A stretch of DNA of 53,229 nt, taken from NCBI GenBank assembly GCA_949742535.1, contig CATJQX010000164.1, positions 1 to 53,229 on the forward strand. Reading direction: 5' to 3'. Both the position numbers and the translations under genes were made by a program. The number at the start of each line of letters is the position of its first letter. Position 1 is the first letter of the stretch. The notes beneath the pieces were generated by a model, which was not told where the DNA came from, did not search any database, and was given only the letters and a program-made list of their open reading frames with translations. Origin of the DNA: an uncultured Muribaculaceae bacterium (GTDB lineage: Bacteria > Bacteroidota > Bacteroidia > Bacteroidales > Muribaculaceae). This document shows positions 43,027-51,324 of the stretch, in pieces.

Positions 43027-44265
43027 ATGATAAAGACTCCTAACATAAAAATCAGTTCCATATATAGGTTTGCGCTTGTTTGTGTCGCAATAGCGATTTC
43101 TGCTGCGGCGTATTCCCAGACTGCGTCTTCGACACTTGTATTCCCCCGTCATAAATCTGCGAATATCGGAATAATCGTTCGCGATCTGGCAACCCACAAA
43201 GATATCGTTTGTCGTAATCCCGACAAACTCATGACACCAGCCAGCATACTGAAATGCGTTACTGCAGCCAGTGTTTTTCTTGCCGATAAGGAGGCAAACT
43301 GTTTCACGACGGATGTTATGTTGACTGGTGATATTACACCCGACAGCATTCTGCTTGGCGACATCGTTGTAAAAGCAGTTGGCGATCCCACCGTTGACAG
43401 CCGATATTTTCCAGCTCATTATGGTCTGACAGACTCTATTGCTGCCAGGATAAAAGAAATGGGGATAAAACGTGTTGCAGGATATATCGACATAGACTCT
43501 GTCGGATTCATTGAACAGGGTCCTGGGCAAAAATGGGAACTTGAAGATCTGAAATGGTCGTATGGAGCAGGATTGTACCCACTGAATTTCAAAGACAACG
43601 CATTGCCAGGAGACAGGGCCATGAAAGATCCTGCCGCTTATTTCACAAAAGATCTGAAAGAACGGTTGGCAGATGCCGGTGTCACAATAGACGAGACCGA
43701 TGTAAATTACGGTGAAATACCTGTAAGACGGTTATACTCGCATTCATCCCCCGCTTACTCCCAGATCATGCGTGAGATGATGGAGAAAAGCAACAACCTT
43801 TTTGCAGAAAGTATGTTAAGAGTATTAGAACCGTGTGGAACGGTAGCTGATGCGCTTGAGTTGGAAACGAAGCTACTGTATGAAGCCGGACTGGATTGTG
43901 ATAATTTTGTAGCATTTGATGGCAGCGGGCTTACACGCAGCAATCTTCTGACACCTAAGTTTATGGCAGACCTTCTTGAGACGATGATTTCAGGGAATAA
44001 AAGCGAACGATATATTTCACTTTTCCCAAAAGCCGGTGAAGAGGGCACTGTAAAGAACCTCCTCAAAGATACTCCACTCGCGGGAAAACTTCTTTTGAAA
44101 AGCGGCAGTATGAGAGGAGTTCTATGTTATGCCGGGTATAAAGTGGATAATGATGGGAATCCGACCCATGCTGTGGTAATTATGATAAACGGCTATACAT
44201 GCAAAAGCTTATCTCTGCGTAATGCTATCGGCGATTATCTGACGCGCATGTTCAGACAGGGATAA
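43027..44265 (+). CDS. dacB: D-alanyl-D-alanine carboxypeptidase/endopeptidase (PBP4 type)
   Basis: 412-aa exported class C penicillin-binding protein that trims or cleaves peptidoglycan peptides. A signal peptide (FALVCVAIAISAAAYSQ) is followed by SxxK (Ser73-Ile-Leu-Lys76), a SxN motif in MEKSNNLFAESML and the KSG triad in LLLKSGSMRGVLCY; the long insertion between the first two motifs is characteristic of DacB. The ATG at 43027 is chosen over a TTG one codon upstream. It is the first gene of a run with an acidic hypothetical and rsmI. Confidence 0.92.
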   Translation: MIKTPNIKISSIYRFALVCVAIAISAAAYSQTASSTLVFPRHKSANIGIIVRDLATHKDIVCRNPDKLMTPASILKCVTAASVFLADKEANCFTTDVMLTGDITPDSILLGDIVVKAVGDPTVDSRYFPAHYGLTDSIAARIKEMGIKRVAGYIDIDSVGFIEQGPGQKWELEDLKWSYGAGLYPLNFKDNALPGDRAMKDPAAYFTKDLKERLADAGVTIDETDVNYGEIPVRRLYSHSSPAYSQIMREMMEKSNNLFAESMLRVLEPCGTVADALELETKLLYEAGLDCDNFVAFDGSGLTRSNLLTPKFMADLLETMISGNKSERYISLFPKAGEEGTVKNLLKDTPLAGKLLLKSGSMRGVLCYAGYKVDNDGNPTHAVVIMINGYTCKSLSLRNAIGDYLTRMFRQG

Positions 44266-44312
44266 CAAGCTACAAGAGTTACATATTATTTAAACTTCTT
44301 ATATTTTTCAGA

Positions 44313-45116
44313 ATGTACCAGGAAGATTATATTGATGAGATGCTTCATCTTACAGCAGATATTGCAGAAGAATTGCTCGCTGTAAAAGACACGGGATGTC
44401 GCCTGGCGAATGAAACGGCGGAAAAAATTGCACGCCTGGCAGAACTTGCTGTCAGCGTAAGACTTGACGATGAAACTGATCCTGTGGAAGAGCCTCAGAT
44501 AATTGATCCGGTTATACCTCCGGTTGCCGAAGTTCCTCAAGCCGCATGTGTTCCTGAATCATCCGGAGATATCGTCAATAATCCGGCAGATGCGCTCCCA
44601 TGCAGGGAGGAGCCGGTTGAATACACTTCTGAAGTAGTGACATCAGAAGTTGCAGAGGAAACGGATAGTACAGAAACTGTAGTCGAAGAATCTGTTTCGG
44701 AAACCATATCAGAAGAAATTATGTCAGAAACAGATGAATGCGAGAACCGCTCCGGGTCTCATCCTGACTCTGTAATACGGCAGGAAGAACAGGACAAACA
44801 GGAAATTGCCGACGCCGCGATACAAGAGGAGGAAGATGATGCCGATATGTATCAGGATGTCAGGACGGCCCCCAGGATACCCCTGTTCACGGCCAGGGAA
44901 TTGCGAAACGCATTTACGCTCAACGATGTATTCCTGTTTCAACGGACTTTATTCCATGGCTCTTCTGTAGAATTCAAGAATGCCTTGGAAGAAATAACGT
45001 CATTTACAAACGTTCATGAATTGGAGGATTACCTTGCTTCCACGCATGGAGTCGATGTGGAGATGCCCGAAGCGAAAGAATTCATTGCTATAGTAGGTAA
45101 TTTCCTTCATGGATAA
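44313..45116 (+). CDS. Acidic hypothetical protein with a conserved-looking C-terminal domain
   Basis: 267-aa cytosolic protein in three parts: a helical N-terminal segment (1-55, MYQEDYIDEMLHLTADIAEE), a very acidic, repetitive, Val/Glu/Ser/Thr-rich linker (about 56-175; runs such as VEESVSETISEEI) that is probably disordered, and a C-terminal globular part (about 180-267) with TARELRNAFTLNDVFLFQRT and IVGNFLHG. No family recognised. The gene lies between dacB and rsmI and is probably co-transcribed with both (48 and 22 bp gaps). The linker accounts for most of the unusual composition. Confidence 0.75.
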   Translation: MYQEDYIDEMLHLTADIAEELLAVKDTGCRLANETAEKIARLAELAVSVRLDDETDPVEEPQIIDPVIPPVAEVPQAACVPESSGDIVNNPADALPCREEPVEYTSEVVTSEVAEETDSTETVVEESVSETISEEIMSETDECENRSGSHPDSVIRQEEQDKQEIADAAIQEEEDDADMYQDVRTAPRIPLFTARELRNAFTLNDVFLFQRTLFHGSSVEFKNALEEITSFTNVHELEDYLASTHGVDVEMPEAKEFIAIVGNFLHG

Positions 45117-45138
45117 CATCTAAATACAACAGATTGGT

Positions 45139-45882
45139 ATGGCAGGAAAACTTTTTATCGTCCCTACCCCGGTTGGTAATCTGGAAGATATGTCTCCGCG
45201 CGGAATTGAGGTGCTGAAAAATTGCTCACTGATTCTGGCAGAGGATACACGCACAAGTAGCGTTATGACACGTCATTTCAATATTACCACTCCTATGATT
45301 TCACACCATAAATTTAACGAGCATACAGCTGTCGCACCGATCGTGGAGCGGCTCAAGGGTGGAGAAATCATAGCTCTGATCTCAGATGCCGGCACACCGG
45401 CTATTTCAGATCCCGGATTTATGCTTGTGCGTGAATGCCGACGGGAGAATATTGTAGTGGAAACGTTGCCGGGACCAACGGCATTTGTTCCGGCATTGGT
45501 CAATTCCGGTTTACCGTGCGAGCGGTTTACTTTTGAAGGTTTTTTGCCTCAAAAAAAAGGACGCGCTACCCGTTTGGCAGAACTCGCTTCTGAGCAACGT
45601 ACTATGATTTTTTATGAATCGCCGTTGCGCCTTGTTAAGACATTGCAGGAATTGGCTGTAACTATGGGAGAAGGCCGCGACGCATCCGTATCACGTGAAA
45701 TATCCAAAATACATAACACCACAGAAAATGGCACACTAAAAGAGCTGATAGACTATTTCACCAAGAACAATCCCAAAGGAGAAATTGTTATTGTTGTGTC
45801 AGGCAAACGAGATGACAAGTCTGTTCGCAAGGTTCATCGGAACAAGTATAGAAAAGACTGCGAGACCGAACCGGACGAATAA
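45139..45882 (+). CDS. rsmI: 16S rRNA (cytidine(1402)-2'-O)-methyltransferase
   Basis: 247-aa SAM-dependent enzyme of the tetrapyrrole-methylase fold that methylates the ribose of C1402 in 16S rRNA. Start MAGKLFIVPTPVGNLEDMSPR is diagnostic, as are LAEDTRTS, ISDAGTPAISDPG, LPGPTAFVPALVNSGLP and FEGFLPQKKG. Length is slightly short at the C-terminus, which ends in a basic tail (KVHRNKYRKDCETEPDE) in place of the usual small helical extension. In a run with dacB and the acidic protein. Confidence 0.95.
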   Translation: MAGKLFIVPTPVGNLEDMSPRGIEVLKNCSLILAEDTRTSSVMTRHFNITTPMISHHKFNEHTAVAPIVERLKGGEIIALISDAGTPAISDPGFMLVRECRRENIVVETLPGPTAFVPALVNSGLPCERFTFEGFLPQKKGRATRLAELASEQRTMIFYESPLRLVKTLQELAVTMGEGRDASVSREISKIHNTTENGTLKELIDYFTKNNPKGEIVIVVSGKRDDKSVRKVHRNKYRKDCETEPDE

Positions 45883-45960
45883 TCGTACGCCTGAAGTGAA
45901 ATATTAATGTTTTGAATGTTATCAAAGCGATTTAATCGCAAACAAATCAACTTTCAGTTT

Positions 45961-46824
45961 ATGAAAAAAGTGTTTTTATTTATGGCCGTAGGGATGTTCG
46001 CGTTATCGGCCTGCCAGAACAAAAATGTCAGTGAGGTTGAAGATAGAACGCCTACCACTGCCGACTCCCTGAAAATAGCGTTGGCAAATCAGGATAGCCT
46101 CCTCGTTCTGATGAATGATGTGGCGGAAGGAATGTCACAGATAAAACAGATGGAGAATATACTGTCATCCACCGGTGATCTCTCCGCAGAATCCCGCGAC
46201 AAACGTCAGCAGATACGAAACGATATGCTTCTCATCCAACAGACGTTGCAGATGCGTCGCGACAGACTTGAAGAACTTGAAAAGAAACTCCAGAACAGTT
46301 CCGGCAACAATTCCACTCTCCAGAAATCCATTCAGACTCTGAAAAACCAGATAGCTGATCAGGAAAGCACGATAGAGAGTCTCCGCACAGAACTTGCAAA
46401 CGCGAATATCAACATACAGCGGCTGACTGCCAATGTAGACTCTCTGAATACTGAAGTAGCGAATGTAAATGCCGCTAAAACTCAGGTAGAGGAAGAAGCT
46501 GCTACGCTGACAAACGAACTGAATGTCTGCTATTATGCACTCGGAAGCAAAAAGGAGCTGAAAGATCACAAGCTGATTGAAACAGGATTCCTGAGAAAGA
46601 CTAAAATAATGCCGCAGGATTTTGAGCAGAACTATTTCACACAGGCTGATAAACGTACGCTCCTTAACATAGACCTGCACTCCAAGAAAGCGAAGGTGCT
46701 GACGAACCAGCCTAAAGATTCATATGAAATCATAGAGATGCCTAACGGAAACAAGGTTCTCAAAATAGTAGCTCCTGCACGCTTCTGGAATACCTCTAAT
46801 TTCCTGATCGTGGAAATTGACTGA
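45961..46824 (+). CDS. Coiled-coil lipoprotein
   Basis: 287-aa exported lipoprotein. Signal MKKVFLFMAVGMFALSAC with lipobox LSAC (Cys18), then a long heptad-rich coiled-coil (about residues 30-190: KIALANQDSLLVLMNDVAEG, SLRTELANANINIQRLTANV) and a small C-terminal globular part containing LNVCYYALGSKKELKDHKLI and FWNTSNFLIVEID. Members of this layout occur across Bacteroidetes without a known function; a spacer or scaffold role at the envelope is a guess. The ATG at 45961 is preferred over 45916 because it begins the signal peptide. Confidence 0.85.
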   Translation: MKKVFLFMAVGMFALSACQNKNVSEVEDRTPTTADSLKIALANQDSLLVLMNDVAEGMSQIKQMENILSSTGDLSAESRDKRQQIRNDMLLIQQTLQMRRDRLEELEKKLQNSSGNNSTLQKSIQTLKNQIADQESTIESLRTELANANINIQRLTANVDSLNTEVANVNAAKTQVEEEAATLTNELNVCYYALGSKKELKDHKLIETGFLRKTKIMPQDFEQNYFTQADKRTLLNIDLHSKKAKVLTNQPKDSYEIIEMPNGNKVLKIVAPARFWNTSNFLIVEID

Positions 46825-46859
46825 CAAAAAATCGCTTTTTGAAGAAAATACATAAAATT

Positions 46860-46906
46860 ATTCCCCACGGCTACATCCCGACATTCGGATGGTGGTCGTG
46901 GGGAAT
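46860..46906 (+). terminator. Hairpin after the coiled-coil lipoprotein gene
   Basis: Stem ATTCCCCACG / CGTGGGGAAT continuing inward with CATCC / GGATG across a small internal loop, 35 bp after the stop. No U-tract follows, so it is either a U-independent terminator or an mRNA 3'-end stabiliser. Confidence 0.55.
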
Positions 46907-46988
46907 GATATGTTATATCGGTTTCTGTTTTGAAAAATTTCTTTTGACACCATATCTGGCTTAATTTTCTCGTCTGCATATTTTTTAA

Positions 46989-46996
46989 TACCTTTG
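46989..46996 (+). promoter_or_regulatory. Promoter -7 element for ftsY-rimO
   Basis: TACCTTTG, perfect TAnnTTTG, with a partial -33 (TTTT, 46965-46968) 20 bp upstream. Leader of about 26 nt. Confidence 0.5.
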
Positions 46997-47028
46997 TAGA
47001 TAAAATTGAAACGATAAAATAATCGCAC

Positions 47029-47994
47029 ATGGGATTCTTTAAGAAACTTTTCTCCCGTGAGGAAAAGAAAACGCTTGACAACGGACTTGAGCGCACAAAA
47101 AAAGGCTTTTTCGACAAGATTACTCGTGCAGTGGCGGGTAAGTCAAAAATTGACGATGATGTGCTTGATAATCTGGAGGAGGTGTTTATCACTTCCGATG
47201 TCGGAGTCGATACAACCCTGAAAATTATTGATCGCATACAAAGTCGCGTTGCACGTGACAAATATGTCGGTTCTTCAGAACTAAACGCATTGCTTTGTGA
47301 CGAAATATGCGGATTGCTCGCTGAAAACAACAATGAAAGCGAAGAGGCGGATTTTACAGTCCCCAATACCGGCAATCCACATGTAATTATGGTTGTGGGT
47401 GTAAATGGAGTGGGTAAGACCACAACCATAGGAAAACTCGCCGCACAGTTTAAAGCCGCCGGAAATAAAGTCATGCTTGGAGCCGCGGACACATTCCGCG
47501 CAGCGGCCGTAGAGCAACTTGACATATGGGGAGAACGTGCTGGTGTACCTGTCGTAAAACAAAAACTCGGCAGCGATCCGGCTGCAGTCGCGTTTGATAC
47601 ACTTCAGTCTGCAAAAGCCAATGGCGTGGATGTCGTGATCATAGATACGGCAGGACGTCTCCATAATAAAAAAGGTCTCATGGACGAGCTTACCAAGATC
47701 CGGAATGTCATGCAGAAAGTCGTTCCCGATGCGCCTCATGAGGTCTTGCTGGTTCTTGACGGATCTACAGGCCAAAACGCGTTTGAGCAGGCGAAACAAT
47801 TTGTGGCCGCAACAAGTGTGAACGAGCTCGCCATAACAAAACTTGACGGTACTGCCAAGGGCGGGGTTGTGATCGGAATATCTGATCAGTTCAAGATTCC
47901 TGTCAAATACATTGGCCTTGGTGAAGGTATAAACGATTTACAGGTGTTTCACAAAGAAGAATTCGTCAAATCTTTGTTTGGCGATGCAAAATGA
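47029..47994 (+). CDS. ftsY: Signal recognition particle receptor FtsY
   Basis: 321-aa SRP-receptor GTPase that docks ribosome-nascent chain complexes at the membrane. The N-terminal helical domain is followed by the G domain: G1 GVNGVGKTT (124-132), G2 DTFRAAAVEQL, G3 DTAGRL, G4 TKLDGTAKGG, and the C-terminal GLGEGINDLQVF. The long acidic N-terminal extension of E. coli FtsY is absent, as is usual in Bacteroidetes. It begins a two-gene unit with rimO. Confidence 0.96.
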   Translation: MGFFKKLFSREEKKTLDNGLERTKKGFFDKITRAVAGKSKIDDDVLDNLEEVFITSDVGVDTTLKIIDRIQSRVARDKYVGSSELNALLCDEICGLLAENNNESEEADFTVPNTGNPHVIMVVGVNGVGKTTTIGKLAAQFKAAGNKVMLGAADTFRAAAVEQLDIWGERAGVPVVKQKLGSDPAAVAFDTLQSAKANGVDVVIIDTAGRLHNKKGLMDELTKIRNVMQKVVPDAPHEVLLVLDGSTGQNAFEQAKQFVAATSVNELAITKLDGTAKGGVVIGISDQFKIPVKYIGLGEGINDLQVFHKEEFVKSLFGDAK

Positions 47995-48042
47995 CATGTG
48001 AACTTGATAAACCTATTCAGTTAATTTTATCCGTCTGAAGAA

Positions 48043-49347
48043 TTGGCAACTGTCAATGTTATTACTTTAGGGTGTTCCAAGAATCTGGTTGATTCGGAAC
48101 GGGTTTTAAAACTGCTGTCCGACGCAGGATTCGATGCTGTGCATGAATCGGAAGATAAAACCGATATCGTAGTTATAAATACCTGTGGATTTATCGGCGA
48201 CGCAAAAGAGGAGTCGGTAAATACCATTATGGAATATGTAAACGCTAAAAATCAAGGTGACATCGCTGAAATTTATGTGATGGGATGCTTGTCGGAAAGG
48301 TATCGGGATGAACTGCGCGACGAGATTCCCGAAGTCGATAAATTTTATGGTAAATTCGATTGGAATACCCTTGCGGAAGATCTGTCTGAACGGCACATAA
48401 AGTATTCACCTGTAGACAGGACATTGACAACACCGTCGCATCATGCTTATCTGAAGATATCGGAAGGATGCAACCGGCATTGCGCGTTTTGTGCTATCCC
48501 TATCATAACGGGACATCACAAATCGCGCCCGATGGAAGAAATTGAAAACGAAGTGCGCATGTTGATACAACGGGGTGTCAGGGAATTCAACATAATCGCG
48601 CAGGATCTATCCGGATATGGGCTTGATCTGTATGGAGCACAGAAACTTCCGGAGTTGATTGAACGTCTTGCCGATATACCGGGAGTAAAGTGGCTGAGAC
48701 TGCATTATGCATATCCTGCACAGTTCCCACATGGGATACTTGAGGTTATGCGAAACCATGACAATGTATGTTCCTATCTTGATATTGCTCTGCAGCACAT
48801 ATCCGATAATGTTCTTGCACGAATGAAGCGGCATATCAATGCCGCAGAGACACGTTCTCTTCTCGCGGAGATGAGACATCAGGTACCGGATATCCATATT
48901 CGCACCACATTGATGGTAGGATTTCCGGGAGAGACTGAAGCCGATTTTGAGGAACTGCTGGATTTTGTGCGTGAGCAACGGTTTGAACGGATGGGGGCGT
49001 TTGCATATTGCGAGGAGGAAGGGACTTTCGCCGCAATAAATTATGACGATGAGATACCGCAGGAAGTAAAACAGGCGCGTCTTGATCGTCTCATGGCCCT
49101 CCAGGAAGAGATCTCCGCCGAAATACAGCAGCAGAAAGTCGGTTCTATCCTCGAAGTCGTTATCGACCGGGAAGAGGAGGAGTTTTATGTAGGGCGCACA
49201 CAATGGGATTCTCCTGAAGTGGATCCGGAGGTACTCGTCCGCAAGAGCCGCCCTCTTACAATAGGACAATTTTATAACGTCAGGATAACAGAGGCACTCC
49301 CATTTGAGCTGATCGGTGAGATCCATGACTCAAGTAACGCGCAGTAA
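48043..49347 (+). CDS. rimO: Ribosomal protein uS12 methylthiotransferase RimO
   Basis: 434-aa radical-SAM methylthiotransferase that modifies Asp88 of ribosomal protein S12. UPF0004 domain cysteines Cys11 (ITLGCSKNLVDSE), Cys48 and Cys82 hold one iron-sulphur cluster; the radical-SAM C-x3-C-x2-C triad is Cys143, Cys147, Cys150 (EGCNRHCAFCAIP); a TRAM domain ends the protein. There is no ATG in frame near the start: the frame opens only after a stop at 48022-48024, and the TTG at 48043 (TTG GCA ACT) is the only plausible start. It follows ftsY by 48 bp. Confidence 0.95.
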   Translation: MATVNVITLGCSKNLVDSERVLKLLSDAGFDAVHESEDKTDIVVINTCGFIGDAKEESVNTIMEYVNAKNQGDIAEIYVMGCLSERYRDELRDEIPEVDKFYGKFDWNTLAEDLSERHIKYSPVDRTLTTPSHHAYLKISEGCNRHCAFCAIPIITGHHKSRPMEEIENEVRMLIQRGVREFNIIAQDLSGYGLDLYGAQKLPELIERLADIPGVKWLRLHYAYPAQFPHGILEVMRNHDNVCSYLDIALQHISDNVLARMKRHINAAETRSLLAEMRHQVPDIHIRTTLMVGFPGETEADFEELLDFVREQRFERMGAFAYCEEEGTFAAINYDDEIPQEVKQARLDRLMALQEEISAEIQQQKVGSILEVVIDREEEEFYVGRTQWDSPEVDPEVLVRKSRPLTIGQFYNVRITEALPFELIGEIHDSSNAQ

Positions 49348-49358
49348 TACACTTTGAA

Positions 49359-50396
49359 ATGTTGCCAGAAGCTACTGTCCGACATATTGATCTCGCCATC
49401 AGACAACATCGCTCATTCGCATTGGCGCTCATGCCGGGAAGCGAACTTCCCATATGGTTTGAAAACGGAACATGCCGGGAATTATCTCCCAATGGTCCGT
49501 TGACGGATACGCCATATTCCTTTGAATTCTCACCCTGGCTTGGTAAATTCAGCAAAAGAGGAGTCATCGGGAAGATGCCAGTGTCTTCGGAAGAAATGGA
49601 TGTACAGCTCCGGTCCACCTCCAAAGAGGAATACCTCAAAGCTGTTACCGACGTCATATGCCAGTGCCGTGAACGGGAAGGTAAAACTGTATATTCCAGA
49701 ATCATCTGCGGCAGGACTGCAGACGATGGTTGTATCGGATGGGGCGAGATAGCAAATCGTTTTTTCAGCCGTTTCCCCCTTACATTCAGGTTCATATTTT
49801 ACACCCCTGATACCAAAGGGTGGATGGGAGCGACACCGGAGCTATTGCTTGAATTTGACAAAATGACCGGAGCATTCCATACTGTTGCTTTTGCCGGCAC
49901 ACGCAAAGCAAACGGTTCACATCAATGGGATGCTAAAAATATACATGAAAATCGGATTGTGTCAGATTACATCTTGTCAAAGCTGAATGAGATCGGCATC
50001 AAAGCCACTGCGTCCGAACTATCCACCGTAAATTACGGATTGATAGAGCACCTCTGCTCACATATCGAAGGTATAGCGGACACAGGCCGTTTGTCGGAAA
50101 TAATCGACACCATCAATCCTACCCCTGCATTATGTGGTTTTCCTAAACAGTCGGCTATTGATGATATATGCAGGTTCGAACGGCATAAACGCCATTGCTA
50201 CGGCGGTTTTGTCGCTGTCAATGGACATGATAAGTATAATGCATATGTGAATCTCAGATGTGTGCATTTCGATGATGCGAAATATGCCATTTATGGCGGA
50301 GGCGGCATAATGCCTGAGTCCGTACCACTTTCCGAATATGAGGAGACGGAAGCGAAAACCTCATTTCTGCAAACTCTGTTGGGACATTGCGGTTGA
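49359..50396 (+). CDS. Isochorismate synthase (chorismate-utilising enzyme)
   Basis: 345-aa member of the MenF/EntC family, converting chorismate to isochorismate for menaquinone (or siderophore) synthesis. The C-terminal catalytic domain shows GWMGATPELLLEF, FAGTRKANGS, the His-x-Asn-Arg segment IHENRIVSDYI, INPTPALCGFPK and the carboxylate-binding RHCYGGFVAVNG plus AYVNLRCVHF. It starts 11 bp after rimO. The menD/H/C/B/E genes are not in the window, so the pathway assignment rests on the family and on menaquinone being the Bacteroidales quinone. Confidence 0.85.
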   Translation: MLPEATVRHIDLAIRQHRSFALALMPGSELPIWFENGTCRELSPNGPLTDTPYSFEFSPWLGKFSKRGVIGKMPVSSEEMDVQLRSTSKEEYLKAVTDVICQCREREGKTVYSRIICGRTADDGCIGWGEIANRFFSRFPLTFRFIFYTPDTKGWMGATPELLLEFDKMTGAFHTVAFAGTRKANGSHQWDAKNIHENRIVSDYILSKLNEIGIKATASELSTVNYGLIEHLCSHIEGIADTGRLSEIIDTINPTPALCGFPKQSAIDDICRFERHKRHCYGGFVAVNGHDKYNAYVNLRCVHFDDAKYAIYGGGGIMPESVPLSEYEETEAKTSFLQTLLGHCG

Positions 50397-50463
50397 CATG
50401 TGTCGGACGCCATAATCAGCATTCGTTTTTGCACAATTTTAATGCGATCAATGTTTTATATGT

Positions 50464-51294
50464 ATGGACAATCTTAACATTACAGCCAAAGATAATCTGA
50501 CAGGAGAAAATTCTCCGGTCAATGCTCCATCTTATAAACTTGGAGTCGCATTGAGTGGCGGCGGTGCGCGAGGATTCGCTCATGCCGGTGCGCTGAAAGC
50601 GCTTGAAGAAGCCGGATATAAACCAGATGTGATCGCTGGTGTTTCGGCTGGTGCTATCGCGGGAGTACTATATGCGGCAGGATTGCCGCCACAGGAAATA
50701 CTCACTTTGTTTTCTAAACTTAAATTCACAGACTTTTGTACACTAAGTCTTAAGAATGGAGAAGGGGTCTTTTCGCTTAATAAATTCAAACGTTTTATCG
50801 AGAGAATAATCGGTGTTAGCCGACTGGAGGATCTGAAAATCCCATTATACATCGGTGCCACAGATCTTGACAAAGGTGTTCCCGCGGAGTTTCATGAAGG
50901 CCCCGTAGGCGAACGTGTCATTGCATCCTGTAGCATCCCTATTGTATTCAGTCCGGTCAAAATCAACGGGACACACTATGTTGACGGTGGTGTACTCAGA
51001 AATCTGCCGGCATGGATCATCCGCGATAAATGTGAAAAACTTATCGGTGTGAATTGCTCTCCGCTCAATTGTTTCAGATACAAGAAATCGTTCTTCGAGA
51101 TAGCGATGCGCACATATAACCTGATGGCAAAATCCAATCAATATGACGACATGGAAATGTGTGATCATGTCATCATCACTCCGGAACTTGCCGGTTACCA
51201 GGTTTTCAATCTCAAAGATATAAATAAAGTGTTCTTGAGCGGGTATGCAGCCGCACACAGGGCAATAAAAGATTGGGAATCAAATACAAAATAG
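50464..51294 (+). CDS. Patatin-like phospholipase (RssA/YchK type)
   Basis: 276-aa predicted serine lipid hydrolase. The oxyanion-hole motif SGGGARGFAHAG starts at residue 31, the nucleophile elbow is GVSAG (Ser61) and the catalytic Asp lies in VDGGV (Asp174). No signal peptide, so it acts in the cytoplasm or at the inner face of the membrane. The natural lipid substrate is unknown. It lies between the isochorismate synthase and a GH13 gene and could be co-transcribed with the latter (30 bp gap). Confidence 0.9.
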   Translation: MDNLNITAKDNLTGENSPVNAPSYKLGVALSGGGARGFAHAGALKALEEAGYKPDVIAGVSAGAIAGVLYAAGLPPQEILTLFSKLKFTDFCTLSLKNGEGVFSLNKFKRFIERIIGVSRLEDLKIPLYIGATDLDKGVPAEFHEGPVGERVIASCSIPIVFSPVKINGTHYVDGGVLRNLPAWIIRDKCEKLIGVNCSPLNCFRYKKSFFEIAMRTYNLMAKSNQYDDMEMCDHVIITPELAGYQVFNLKDINKVFLSGYAAAHRAIKDWESNTK

Positions 51295-51324
51295 AAACAT
51301 TACTGAACTGATTGCAATAAAGCG

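Noticed and set aside
46632-47525. 297-codon minus-strand frame across the ftsY start
   Set aside because: It overlaps ftsY and its promoter, is Ser-rich and has no family features.
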